Shown here: piece by piece, positions 1 to 8,885 of the stretch
Layout: each line of letters begins with the position of its first letter
Numbering within the stretch: position 1 is the stretch's first letter
Assembly (NCBI RefSeq): GCF_934424005.1
Contig: NZ_CAKRXI010000022.1
Span: forward strand, 1-51,103
From: an uncultured Blautia sp.
GTDB lineage: Bacteria > Bacillota > Clostridia > Lachnospirales > Lachnospiraceae
Reading direction: 5' to 3'
DNA: 51,103 bases
Program-made: the position numbers and the translations under genes
The notes under the pieces: model-generated
What the model was told of the DNA's origin: nothing
The model's database searches: none
Seen by the model: the letters and a program-made list of their open reading frames with translations, nothing else

Positions 1-1409
1 CCCTCGCCCTCTCCAAACTCCACATCAATGTGGATATAACTGTCGGCTTTTTTGTGGGATAAAAGAACTACCGTCTCCACATGCACCGTCTGAGGGAATT
101 GGTCAACTCCACACACTTTCTTTAACTCATATCCATTATCACACAAGAATCTCAAATCCCGTGCAAGTGTCGCACTGTCGCAACTTACATAAACCACTCG
201 TTTTGGCTGCATCTTAAGAATTGTTTTGAGTAACATCTCATCACAGCCTTTACGTGGTGGATCAACAACAATCACATCCGCATAAACACCATTTTTCTCA
301 TATTCTCTCGGCAGAACTTCCTCTGCTTTTCCAACAAAAAATTCCACATTCTCAATATGATTGATCTGTGCGTTTCTCTTTGCGTCTTCAATTGCTGCCG
401 GAACAATCTCCACACCACGGACAAGCTTTGCCTTCTGCGCAAGGAAGAGAGAAATCGTCCCAATTCCACAGTATAGATCCCAAACAGTTTCTTCTCCATG
501 AAGATCTGCATATTCCAATGCCTTGGAGTACAATTTCCATGTCTGTTTCGGGTTTACCTGAAAGAAGGAAAGTGGTGATATTTCATATGAGATATCGCCA
601 ATTTTATCCGTGATATAATCTTCTCCCCAAATAGTTTTGACTTTGTCGCCAAGAATCACATTACTTCGCTTTTTATTAATATTCAGAGAAATACTGGTCA
701 TTCCTGGAATTTCACAAAGTTTCTCAACCAGTTCCCTCTGATGTGGAAGATCCTGTCCATTGATGATCAGACAAACCATCAGTTCGCCAGTAAAAAATCC
801 ATAGCGGACAAAAATATGGCGTACCAGACCCTTGCCTGTTGCTTCATCATACGGTGCGATGTTATACTTTTCCATATGTGCAATCACACGGTCAAGAACA
901 TCTTTATTCTGCGGAATTCCAAGTGCACAATCACGATTCTCAATAATTGCATGCGTACGTCCGGCATAAAAACCTGTAACGATTTTGCCTTCTTTATTTC
1001 TACCAACTGGAAATTGTGCCTTATTACGATAATGATAAGGCTCGTCCATCCCAATCAATGGTTCCATTGGAAGCTCTGTAAATCCACCAATCCGTTCCAG
1101 ATGGCCACGAAGTTTCTTTTCTTTGAACACTTTCTGTTCCTCATAAGAAACAGCCTGAAGCTGGCAGCCACCACACTGGCGGGCAGACGAACACACCGGT
1201 TCTACGCGGTATGGCGATGGTTTCAGAATCTCCATCAATCGTCCATATCCGTAATTCTTTTTGGCTTTCATGATCTTAGCTGTAATAGTATCTCCAATGA
1301 CTGCGTCTTTTACAAAAACAGTGAAGCCATCAGCTTTGCCAATGCCTTCACCATCTGTTCCGCAATCCACAATCTCTAACGTAACAATGTCATTTTTACG
1401 ATATTCCAT
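1..1409 (-). CDS. rlmD: 23S rRNA (uracil-5-)-methyltransferase, RlmD/RumA type (3' end outside window)
   Basis: SAM-dependent methyltransferase of the TrmA/RlmD family, which methylates C5 of a uridine in 23S rRNA. The frame starts at ATG 1409 and is open for 469 codons to the left edge, so the C-terminus is missing. A TRAM-like N-terminus is followed by a Cys cluster (C73, C79, C82, C-x5-C-x2-C) that in this family holds a 4Fe-4S cluster with a fourth Cys (in NRDCALG). The SAM motif LYCGIGT, the DPPRKG motif and the catalytic Cys in YVSCDS are present. After the usual family end (HVETVVLL) the frame continues (SHKKADSYIHIDVEFGEGE), so there is a C-terminal extension of unknown length; from memory, similar extensions occur in Lachnospiraceae homologues. 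It starts 5 bp after the yhaM stop, so the two are probably co-transcribed. Confidence 0.9.
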   Translation of the reverse strand, partial: MEYRKNDIVTLEIVDCGTDGEGIGKADGFTVFVKDAVIGDTITAKIMKAKKNYGYGRLMEILKPSPYRVEPVCSSARQCGGCQLQAVSYEEQKVFKEKKLRGHLERIGGFTELPMEPLIGMDEPYHYRNKAQFPVGRNKEGKIVTGFYAGRTHAIIENRDCALGIPQNKDVLDRVIAHMEKYNIAPYDEATGKGLVRHIFVRYGFFTGELMVCLIINGQDLPHQRELVEKLCEIPGMTSISLNINKKRSNVILGDKVKTIWGEDYITDKIGDISYEISPLSFFQVNPKQTWKLYSKALEYADLHGEETVWDLYCGIGTISLFLAQKAKLVRGVEIVPAAIEDAKRNAQINHIENVEFFVGKAEEVLPREYEKNGVYADVIVVDPPRKGCDEMLLKTILKMQPKRVVYVSCDSATLARDLRFLCDNGYELKKVCGVDQFPQTVHVETVVLLSHKKADSYIHIDVEFGEGE

Positions 1410-1414
1410 GAGGA

Positions 1415-2362
1415 TCAAACGTCTCCTGTTCTTCTCAGATTTGATTCAAAAAGTCTGTTATATCCAAGCCACTCTTTCTTACCTTTATCTGCAGCAAAGA
1501 TTTCTGTCAGTGTCTCCATACGGGCATCCGTATTGTCAGCAAGATTCAATGCTACTGCTTCTGCCAGCGCCGGTTTCTTCGGAGAACCATATTCCAGTTC
1601 ACCATGATGTGCCAGAATACAGTGCACCAGCTGGTTTTCCAGTGTTTCCGGAAAATCTGGAATTTCTTTTGCCAAGTCGTGTACCATCTGTGCACCAATA
1701 ATAATATGACCAAGAAGCTGTCCTTCGTCAGTATAATCATTCAACGGAAAAGAGGAAAGTTCTTTCGTCTTACCAACATCATGAAGAAGTGCTGCTGTGA
1801 TCAGCAGATCTCTTTTAAGAAGCGGATAAGCATTTGCCATATAGTCGCAGAGTTTTGTTACGCTTAAAGTATGCTCCATCAGCCCACCGATAAATCCATG
1901 ATGGACAGTTTTTGCCGCAGAATGTTCCTGGAAAGATTTCAAAAACTCTTTATCTTCTACAAAAAGTTTATTCAGTAGTACTGACAGATATTTGTTCTTC
2001 ACTGTTTTTATCATAGCCAACAGCTGTCCGTACATATCGTCTGTACTGTTTTCACTGACCGGAAGATAGTCTGCCGGATCGTACTCACCTTCCTGTGCTT
2101 TTCGAACTCTCTTGATGTTCAACTGCATAGCCCCTGCAAAAGTTGTCACATCTCCGACTACATCAATATAATCCAATGCATCAAAATCATCGATTCCCAA
2201 TGAATTCGGGTCCCAGATCTTGCCATCCAACACCCCTGTTTTGTCCTGTAAAATCAGATTCTCATATGGCTTTCCGTTCTTTGTCATTGCCGACTGTTTC
2301 TGTTTGCAAAGGTAGATTCCATTAAGACGGTCTCCCTCATGTAATTCGTTAATAAAACGCAT
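1415..2362 (-). CDS. yhaM: 3'-5' exoribonuclease YhaM family (OB fold plus HD domain)
   Basis: 315-residue protein of the YhaM family, 3'-5' exoribonucleases of Gram-positive bacteria that trim RNA ends. The N-terminal ~100 residues look like an OB-fold nucleic-acid-binding domain (LQDKTGVLDGKIWD). The second half is an HD metal-dependent phosphohydrolase domain: an early His (in HHGFIGGLMEHTLSV), the LLHDVGK motif with the paired His-Asp, and later IIGAQM and LAHHGELE segments that supply further metal ligands. Length is as usual for the family. ATG 2362 is preceded by a purine-rich stretch (GAAAAGAGA). The rlmD gene follows after 5 bp. Confidence 0.9.
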   Translation of the reverse strand: MRFINELHEGDRLNGIYLCKQKQSAMTKNGKPYENLILQDKTGVLDGKIWDPNSLGIDDFDALDYIDVVGDVTTFAGAMQLNIKRVRKAQEGEYDPADYLPVSENSTDDMYGQLLAMIKTVKNKYLSVLLNKLFVEDKEFLKSFQEHSAAKTVHHGFIGGLMEHTLSVTKLCDYMANAYPLLKRDLLITAALLHDVGKTKELSSFPLNDYTDEGQLLGHIIIGAQMVHDLAKEIPDFPETLENQLVHCILAHHGELEYGSPKKPALAEAVALNLADNTDARMETLTEIFAADKGKKEWLGYNRLFESNLRRTGDV

Positions 2363-2382
2363 ATACTGTTTCTCTTTTCTTT

Positions 2383-3675
2383 CTATTTTTCTTTGATCAA
2401 TACATTTAATTCTACATTTACATATGTACCATAGGGATTCTTACGATATACTTCAAGCTTGACTCTTGAGCCCTTGACCAGGCTCTGAAGAATCGCCGAA
2501 TACTCCTTCATGGAACTGATTTCTTCTCCGTTCAATGCATGAACAATATCTGCATTCTGTACTCCTGCCGTCATAGCCGGAGATTCTTCTTCCACAGCAT
2601 CTACATATACACCTCGTGGAATGTCCAGATTTTCAGACTGATATTTTGAAATCGTTGTACCCTGAATTCCAATATAGCAGATATCCTCACCATTTGCCAT
2701 ACCTTCCAGAAGTGGACGCAACTGTGCTGTTTCAACAGCTCGAATCACGCTGCTGTTTTCATTTTCCTGACTGCAGATGATTCCTACAACTTCACCGGAC
2801 ATATTCAGAAGAATTCCTCCTCCGCCCTCACTTCCTACCATATTTGTTGTAAGCATTCCATATTCTTCATCCGCAATTTTCATGCTGCCCGTTACAGAAG
2901 TAACCATGCCACTGACCAGTGAGTCATAATCCCCAGTTGGACTACCGATTGCAATAACATCATCCATTTGCTCCATGTTATCTTCCGTGGCAAGTACAGC
3001 CTCAGAGATCTCATCTTTTGTAGAATCATTTAACTCTGTGAATGGAACGCGGAATACATAAAAGCCCGTCCGGACATCTTTCTTACACAGCTGTGCATCT
3101 GCCATATCTCCATTTGAAAATGTCACCTGGAAATTTCCTGCATCATCCATTCTGTCGGAATATGTCATGATATAAAAAGCTTCCGTATTTTTCAGGAAAA
3201 CAAAACCTTCTTCTTCTCCATATTTCAAGAACGAATCATCCAGTAGATCTGAATCTGTACCGAGTGCTGCTATTCGCACAAGTGCTCTACGCGGTGTCTC
3301 AGATACTTTTCTCACCTGTTCAGTCCATGTACCCGACTTTGCATCCTCTACATCTATCTCTGTTGAAGATTTAGTATTTTCCAGTGCTGTTGAAGTGTTT
3401 TCATCCTCAGCTTCATCCACACATGGAGTGGCTGTAACAGATGGTGCCAATGTAACATCTGTGTACTGTTCCGAATGTTTTCTCAAAGACTGTGCCACTT
3501 CTGGCAAAATCAGCGCTGCAGTACCTGCCGCACAGCCACCAAAAATCACTCCACATACTGCTGCTGTCAGGAACTTATGCATCAACATTCGCCTGTCCGA
3601 TGGACGCTCTTTTATCGTTTCCTTTATGAAAGGGTAATTCTCCGAAGATGGCTCTTTGTCATTTCGTTTTACCAT
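2383..3675 (-). CDS. HtrA-like membrane protein with PDZ domain, catalytic triad apparently lost
   Basis: 430 residues from ATG 3675, chosen over an in-frame ATG at 3726 because AGGAG lies 7 nt upstream of 3675. Order of parts: a basic cytoplasmic N-terminus, one membrane segment (about 32-57), a Thr/Ser/Glu-rich linker, a trypsin-fold domain resembling HtrA/DegP, and a C-terminal PDZ domain (GVYVDAVEEESPA, GVQNADIVHALNGEEI). Where HtrA has LTNNHV, this protein has MTYSDRM (His to Asp, ~174). The D-L-A-V Asp position reads G-F-Y-V (~204). The GNSGGPLLN serine motif reads EGGGGILLN (Ser to Gly, ~285). All three catalytic residues therefore seem replaced, suggesting a pseudoprotease that binds or senses peptides outside the membrane. 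Alignment is by eye. It shares an intergenic region with divergent mutS2. Confidence 0.85.
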   Translation of the reverse strand: MVKRNDKEPSSENYPFIKETIKERPSDRRMLMHKFLTAAVCGVIFGGCAAGTAALILPEVAQSLRKHSEQYTDVTLAPSVTATPCVDEAEDENTSTALENTKSSTEIDVEDAKSGTWTEQVRKVSETPRRALVRIAALGTDSDLLDDSFLKYGEEEGFVFLKNTEAFYIMTYSDRMDDAGNFQVTFSNGDMADAQLCKKDVRTGFYVFRVPFTELNDSTKDEISEAVLATEDNMEQMDDVIAIGSPTGDYDSLVSGMVTSVTGSMKIADEEYGMLTTNMVGSEGGGGILLNMSGEVVGIICSQENENSSVIRAVETAQLRPLLEGMANGEDICYIGIQGTTISKYQSENLDIPRGVYVDAVEEESPAMTAGVQNADIVHALNGEEISSMKEYSAILQSLVKGSRVKLEVYRKNPYGTYVNVELNVLIKEK

Positions 3676-3716
3676 AAGAATTCTCCTATAAATCCCAACC
3701 TGATAATTCGGATTAT

Positions 3717-3725
3717 ATTTTAGCA
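3717..3725 (-). promoter_or_regulatory. Extended -10 promoter for the HtrA-like gene
   Basis: Minus-strand TGCTAAAAT (3725 to 3717) is an extended -10 element about 40 nt before the start codon. No convincing -35 box is seen, as is usual for extended -10 promoters. The same TGCTAAAAT occurs in front of two other minus-strand genes in this window. Confidence 0.5.
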
Positions 3726-3766
3726 AAATTTTATGAAGTTTTTATGAACAAAATTTCACATTTTTC

Positions 3767-3795
3767 TTTTCATTCCTGTCAAAATCATGTAGAAT
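3767..3795 (+). promoter_or_regulatory. Probable promoter of mutS2
   Basis: TTTTCA (3767-3772), 17-bp spacer, TAGAAT (3790-3795). The start of transcription would fall near 3802, giving a leader of about 37 nt with an AGGAG ribosome binding site before ATG 3839. Confidence 0.5.
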
Positions 3796-3838
3796 AGAGA
3801 CTGGTAAACTAAGCCAATTTAAGCAACGAGGAGTTATT

Positions 3839-6220
3839 ATGAATCAAAAAGCATTAAATGCATTGGAATATCCAAAAATCATAGAAAAACTTACAGAAAA
3901 AGCATCTTCTTATATGGGAAAACAGCTCTGTAAAAACCTGGAACCATCTACAGATCTGGAAACGATCCGCCTGATGCAGGTACAGACAAAAGATGCTTTG
4001 ACAAGACTATTCCAAAAAGGATCCATTTCTTTTGGAAATGTCAAAGATATCCGTGGTTCTCTGAAACGTCTGGAAATTGGCAGTGCTCTTAGCATTCAGG
4101 AAATTCTGGCAGTCTGCGGACTTCTTGAAAACACTTCCAGAGTCAAAGCTTACTCTCGTAAAGAACGTAACGATCTTCCTGGTGACTCTCTGGACAGCAT
4201 GTTCGATGGACTTTCTCCACTCACACCTTTGTCCACAGAAATCCGCAGATGCATTCTCTCCGAGGAGGAAATCAGCGACGATGCAAGCCCTGCTCTCCGC
4301 CAGATCCGCAGAAACATGAAGATCACCAACGATCGTATCCATACACAGCTTGCCGGACTGGTAAACGGCAGTGCCCGCACCTATTTACAGGACTCTGTCA
4401 TCACTATGCGAAATGGCAGATATTGTATTCCTGTCAAAGCCGAATACAAAGGGCAGGTTCCTGGTATGATCCACGATCAGTCTTCTACCGGCTCAACACT
4501 TTTTATCGAACCAATGTCCGTAGTCAAATTAAACAATGACATGCGCGAACTGGAACTTCAGGAACAGAAAGAAATCGAAGTGATTCTGGCTGATCTCAGC
4601 CAACAGATTGCTGCTGAACAGGAAGCAATTTCACTCAATCTTGAACTGATGGTTCAGCTGGACTTTATTTTTGCAAGAGCAGCGCTTGCCATGGAAATGA
4701 ATGCAAGCGAACCTGTCTTTAATGACGAAGGACGCATCAACCTCAAAAAAGCTCGTCATCCTCTGATCAACAAGAAGAAAGTCGTTCCAATCGATATCCG
4801 TCTGGGTGATGAATTTGATCTGCTTGTTATCACCGGTCCAAATACCGGCGGTAAGACTGTTTCCCTGAAGACAGTCGGTCTGCTCACTCTCATGGGACAA
4901 TCCGGTCTTCACATACCAACTCTGGACCGCAGTGAACTTGCTCTCTTCCACGAAGTTTATGCCGACATCGGTGATGAGCAGAGTATTGAACAGTCATTAA
5001 GTACCTTTTCTTCCCACATGACAAATATCGTCTCTTTTCTGGGAAAAGCAGACCGTCATTCCCTGGTTCTGTTTGACGAGCTCTGCTCCGGAACTGACCC
5101 GACGGAGGGTGCTGCACTGGCCATCTCAATTCTCTCTTATCTGCATGAACGTGGAATCCGCACCATGGCAACTACTCACTACAGTGAACTGAAAGTTTTT
5201 GCCCTTTCCGTTTCCGGTGTTGAAAATGCCTGCTGCGAATTTGATGTTGAAACATTGAGCCCGACTTATCGCCTGCTGATCGGTATTCCTGGAAAAAGTA
5301 ATGCATTTGCAATTTCTTCCAAACTTGGAATCCCTGAATCCATCATTGAAAAGGCACGCGAACAGATCAATGAACAAGATGAATCTTTTGAAGACGTACT
5401 GACCTCACTGGAAGAAAGTCGTATCACGATCGAGAACGAGCGCACAGAGATTGCACAGTACAAGTTGGAAATTGAAACACTCAAAAAACAGCTGGAAAAC
5501 AAACAGGAAAAACTGGATGTTCAGAAAGAGCGTATCATCCGTCAGGCAAACGAAGAGGCACATAAAGTTCTTCAGGATGCTAAGGATTACGCTGACCAGA
5601 CTATGAAGCTTTTCCATAAATTCCATAATGAATATGTAGACACCGCCGCTGTTGAACGTGAACGTCAGCAGCTTCGCCAACGTCTCAACAAAGCAGAACA
5701 GAAAATGGCTCAGCCAACCCCCAAAAAGAAACCAAAGAAAGTGCTCACAGCAAAAGATATCCACCTGGGCGATACTGTCCGTGTTCTCAGCATGAATCTC
5801 AAAGGTACAGTAAGTACCCGCCCGGATTCTAAAGGTTATCTGTTTGTTCAGATGGGAATCATTCGTTCCAAAGTCCATATTTCTGATCTGGAGCTGATTG
5901 ATGAACCAGTGATCACCACTCCGTCTCTTTCCAAGACCGGGGCCGGAAAAATCCGTATGTCCAAATCAGCCAGTGTCTCTACGGAAATTAATCTTCTTGG
6001 TAAAACAGTCGATGAAGCAGTTGCAGAACTGGACAAATACCTGGATGATGCTTATATTGCACATCTAAAGACTGTACGAATCGTTCACGGCAAGGGAACC
6101 GGTGCACTCCGCAAAGGTGTTCACAATTACCTGAAGCGCCAGAAACATGTAGCCTCTTATCGTCTCGGCGAATTCGGCGAGGGAGATGCAGGTGTAACAA
6201 TTGTAGAATTCAAAAAATAA
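3839..6220 (+). CDS. mutS2: MutS2 family ATPase/Smr nuclease
   Basis: 793-residue MutS2, a MutS paralogue without the mismatch-reading domain; described roles include suppression of homologous recombination and ribosome rescue. A clamp/lever N-terminal region precedes the ABC-type ATPase domain: Walker A GPNTGGKT at 333-340, signature segment SLSTFSSHM, Walker B VLFDELCSGTDP, and the ATTHYSELK switch. A long charged coiled coil follows (~510-620), then a basic linker, a KOW-like segment and a C-terminal Smr domain (about 717-793) with the HGKGTG motif at 750-755. The usual LDLRG at the start of the Smr domain reads INLLG here. AGGAG stands before ATG 3839. The response regulator starts 16 bp after the stop. 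Confidence 0.96.
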   Translation: MNQKALNALEYPKIIEKLTEKASSYMGKQLCKNLEPSTDLETIRLMQVQTKDALTRLFQKGSISFGNVKDIRGSLKRLEIGSALSIQEILAVCGLLENTSRVKAYSRKERNDLPGDSLDSMFDGLSPLTPLSTEIRRCILSEEEISDDASPALRQIRRNMKITNDRIHTQLAGLVNGSARTYLQDSVITMRNGRYCIPVKAEYKGQVPGMIHDQSSTGSTLFIEPMSVVKLNNDMRELELQEQKEIEVILADLSQQIAAEQEAISLNLELMVQLDFIFARAALAMEMNASEPVFNDEGRINLKKARHPLINKKKVVPIDIRLGDEFDLLVITGPNTGGKTVSLKTVGLLTLMGQSGLHIPTLDRSELALFHEVYADIGDEQSIEQSLSTFSSHMTNIVSFLGKADRHSLVLFDELCSGTDPTEGAALAISILSYLHERGIRTMATTHYSELKVFALSVSGVENACCEFDVETLSPTYRLLIGIPGKSNAFAISSKLGIPESIIEKAREQINEQDESFEDVLTSLEESRITIENERTEIAQYKLEIETLKKQLENKQEKLDVQKERIIRQANEEAHKVLQDAKDYADQTMKLFHKFHNEYVDTAAVERERQQLRQRLNKAEQKMAQPTPKKKPKKVLTAKDIHLGDTVRVLSMNLKGTVSTRPDSKGYLFVQMGIIRSKVHISDLELIDEPVITTPSLSKTGAGKIRMSKSASVSTEINLLGKTVDEAVAELDKYLDDAYIAHLKTVRIVHGKGTGALRKGVHNYLKRQKHVASYRLGEFGEGDAGVTIVEFKK

Positions 6221-6236
6221 GTGAAAGGCGAATACC

Positions 6237-6938
6237 ATGGTAGCAAAACAGAAAATCTTAATCGTAGATGACGACAACAACATTGCTGAACTGATTTCTT
6301 TATATCTTACAAAAGAATGTTTTGAAACCAGAATTGTAAATGACGGCGAACAGGCTCTGAAAGACTTTGCTTCTTTTCAGCCAGATCTGATTCTCCTAGA
6401 TCTGATGCTTCCTGGCATTGACGGCTATCAGGTCTGCCGTGAAATCCGTCACTCATCTGATGTGCCGATCATCATGCTTTCTGCCAAAGGCGAAACCTTC
6501 GACAAAGTACTTGGTCTTGAACTGGGAGCAGATGACTATATTATCAAACCATTTGATACCAAAGAACTGGTTGCCCGTGTGCGTGCAGTCCTGCGTCGAT
6601 TCAAAGTACGTCAGCCTGCCGGCAATCCGGATGAAAAATGTGTCAGCTTTCCGGATCTGACGATCAATCTGACAAATTATTCTGTCACATATATGGGAAA
6701 ACAGATTGATATGCCGCCAAAAGAACTGGAGCTTCTCTATTTTCTGGCAGCATCTCCAAATCAGGTATTTACCCGCGAACAGTTGCTGGATCATATATGG
6801 GGATATGAATATATCGGTGACACTCGTACCGTAGATGTCCACATTAAAAGACTTCGCGAAAAGATCAAGGACCATCCTCAGTGGAGTCTTTCTACTGTCT
6901 GGGGTATCGGATACAAGTTTGAGGTCAAAAACAAATGA
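6237..6938 (+). CDS. Two-component response regulator, OmpR/PhoB family
   Basis: 233 residues. Receiver domain (~5-120) with the acidic pocket IVDDDN, phospho-acceptor Asp55 in LILLDLMLPG, the conserved Thr/Ser region (MLSAKGE) and Lys in IIKPFD. The C-terminal winged-helix DNA-binding domain (~135-230) has the typical VFTREQLLDHIWGYEY and RTVDVHIKRLREK segments. It follows mutS2 by 16 bp and its last four bases (ATGA) overlap the start of the kinase gene, so RR and kinase are translationally coupled and form one system. The regulated genes cannot be told from the sequence. Confidence 0.95.
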   Translation: MVAKQKILIVDDDNNIAELISLYLTKECFETRIVNDGEQALKDFASFQPDLILLDLMLPGIDGYQVCREIRHSSDVPIIMLSAKGETFDKVLGLELGADDYIIKPFDTKELVARVRAVLRRFKVRQPAGNPDEKCVSFPDLTINLTNYSVTYMGKQIDMPPKELELLYFLAASPNQVFTREQLLDHIWGYEYIGDTRTVDVHIKRLREKIKDHPQWSLSTVWGIGYKFEVKNK

Positions 6939-8344
6939 AAAAGAAACTGACAACGGTGTTTTTTACCGCATATATACTGCTTGGTGTCCTTGGCTTTTTA
7001 CTGGTAACATATGTCGGTTCTCACATGTTAGAAAAACGTCTGGAAAAATCCATAAGTGCAGATATGTACCAGACAGCTCACCGCATTGCTGAAAATGATC
7101 TGGTAAGTCACAACATCACTTCTTCTAATATGGATGAGATTCGGAATAATCTTTCCCTTGCTGCAAACTACCCTGATACGATTATCTGGATCATCAACAG
7201 CAACGGACAGATCATCCTCAGTACACGCAAAGATATCTCACCGGATAATCCAATTGACTTAGAAGGCTTCAATCCAGCATCCTGGGGTAGCAATTATTAT
7301 CAGATTGGTGATTTCTGCGGATATTTCCCCGAAACACGTCTCAGCACGATTGCACCAATTACCGAGGACATGACAACGCGGGGATACGTTGCCGTTCATT
7401 ATCTGATGAGTGACTTGTATCAGAATCGCAGTACTCTGCTCTGGATTATTCAGATTTTGTATATTCTCACTTATCTTGGCGCAGCTTTGCTGTTTCTCTG
7501 GTATATCCGCTGTATACACAGTCCATTTCAGGAAATCACAAAGGGAGCTTCAGAATTTGCAAACGGAAATCTCTCCTACCAGATTCCTGTCAATTCAGAA
7601 AATGAGCTGGGATATCTTGCCAAGAATCTGAATTATATGGCTGATAAACTAAATCGTAACGGTGAATACCAACGACAGTTTATTTCCAATATTTCACATG
7701 ATTTCCGTTCACCACTTACTTCGATCAAAGGTTACGTGGAAGCGATGATCGACGGAACGATTCCAGTGGAAATGCAGGAAAAATATCTAAAGATCATTTC
7801 ATATGAAGCAGAACGTCTGGAAAAACTTACCCGCGGACTTCTGACCCTGAATGAACTGGATATCCAGAAACGCATGCTTCATATCCAGCCATTTGATATC
7901 AACAGTGTGATCAAAGCAACAGCTGCATCCTTTGAAGGCTCCTGTACCAGTCGCAATATTCTTCTGGAACTGATCTTATCCGGAAAGGAACTGATGGTGC
8001 AGGCAGATATGGAGCAGATTCAACAGGTACTGTATAACCTTTTGAGCAATGCGATCAAATTCAGTCCGGACAATTCCACGATCACACTTGAGACTACCGA
8101 AAAAAATGGCAAGATCTTTGTTTCTGTCAAAGATCATGGCATTGGAATTCCAAAGGCAAGTCTCCAGAAGATCTGGGAACGATTTTATAAGATTGACCGA
8201 TCCAGAGGCAAGGATCAAAAAGGAACCGGCCTTGGTCTGGCAATCGTCAAAGAGATCATTCATGCACATGGGCAGCACATCAATGTGATCAGTACAGAGG
8301 GTGTTGGAACAGAATTTATTTTCACATTGGAAAAGGCAAAGTAG
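6935..8344 (+). CDS. Membrane sensor histidine kinase (HAMP, HisKA, HATPase)
   Basis: 469 residues. Two membrane segments (about 7-27 and 167-190) flank an extracellular sensor domain of ~140 residues. A HAMP linker (~191-243) is followed by the dimerisation/phosphoacceptor helix with His255 in FISNISHDFRSPLTS, then the HATPase domain with N box (LLSNAIKFSP), G1 box (DHGIGIP), F box region (WERFYKIDRSRGKD) and G2 box (GTGLGLAIVKEI). Architecture resembles PhoR/ResE-type kinases. It overlaps the response regulator by 4 bp. The stop codon lies inside the 5' arm of a terminator hairpin. The sensor domain gives no clue to the signal. Confidence 0.95.
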   Translation: MKKKLTTVFFTAYILLGVLGFLLVTYVGSHMLEKRLEKSISADMYQTAHRIAENDLVSHNITSSNMDEIRNNLSLAANYPDTIIWIINSNGQIILSTRKDISPDNPIDLEGFNPASWGSNYYQIGDFCGYFPETRLSTIAPITEDMTTRGYVAVHYLMSDLYQNRSTLLWIIQILYILTYLGAALLFLWYIRCIHSPFQEITKGASEFANGNLSYQIPVNSENELGYLAKNLNYMADKLNRNGEYQRQFISNISHDFRSPLTSIKGYVEAMIDGTIPVEMQEKYLKIISYEAERLEKLTRGLLTLNELDIQKRMLHIQPFDINSVIKATAASFEGSCTSRNILLELILSGKELMVQADMEQIQQVLYNLLSNAIKFSPDNSTITLETTEKNGKIFVSVKDHGIGIPKASLQKIWERFYKIDRSRGKDQKGTGLGLAIVKEIIHAHGQHINVISTEGVGTEFIFTLEKAK

Positions 8345-8367
8345 AGAATTCCTCCACTTTGCCTTTT
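8331..8367. terminator. Bidirectional rho-independent terminator between the kinase gene and trmL
   Basis: 16-bp stem (8331-8346 with 8352-8367, one mismatch) and a 5-nt loop, with T-runs on both strands. It begins inside the last codons of the histidine kinase gene and serves the convergent trmL transcript as well. Confidence 0.85.
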
Positions 8368-8384
8368 ATCGTTTATATTTTTCC

Positions 8385-8885
8385 TTATTCCCACATATGG
8401 TTATGAAGCTGTCCCTGAAGCTGCATATGATCAAAATGATTCTGACGCAGTGCCTCATAAAGCACGATTGCCACTGAATTACTCAGATTCAGTGAACGGA
8501 TCTCATTGATCATTGGGATTCGTACGCAGTTGTCTTTATGTTCCATCAGGATCTCTTCCGGGATTCCGGCACTTTCCTTGCCAAACATAATATAGCAGTC
8601 TTCCTCGTACTGCACATCTGTATAAGTCTTCAACGCCTTAGTTGTTGCATAATAAATTTTCGCATTTGGATTCTTTTCCACAAAATCTTCGTAGTCCAGA
8701 TATGTCGTTACGTCCAGATCTTTCCAGTAATCCATACCAGCTCTTTTGAGTGCCTTCTCACTGAGACTGAATCCCAGAGGCTCGATCAGATGTAGTTTCG
8801 TATCTGTTGCAACACATGTTCTTCCTATATTTCCTGTATTTGCCGGAATTTCAGGTTCCAGCAGTACAATATTAAGCTTTGCCAT
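8385..8885 (-). CDS. trmL: tRNA (cytidine/uridine-34-2'-O)-methyltransferase TrmL (SPOUT)
   Basis: 166 residues, the usual size of TrmL/CspR, which 2'-O-methylates the wobble base of leucine tRNAs. SPOUT-fold signatures: PEIPANTGNIGRTC near the N-terminus, MFGKESAGIPEEIL in the middle and the knot-forming IPMINEIRSLNLSNSVAIV near the end. The start overlaps the 3' end of the upstream AIR-synthase-like gene by 14 bp, so the two are translationally linked. Confidence 0.93.
   Translation of the reverse strand: MAKLNIVLLEPEIPANTGNIGRTCVATDTKLHLIEPLGFSLSEKALKRAGMDYWKDLDVTTYLDYEDFVEKNPNAKIYYATTKALKTYTDVQYEEDCYIMFGKESAGIPEEILMEHKDNCVRIPMINEIRSLNLSNSVAIVLYEALRQNHFDHMQLQGQLHNHMWE

Noticed and set aside
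741..1379. 212-codon plus-strand open frame
   Set aside because: It lies wholly antisense to rlmD, whose domain motifs are clear, and has no ribosome binding site; composition is that of a shadow frame.
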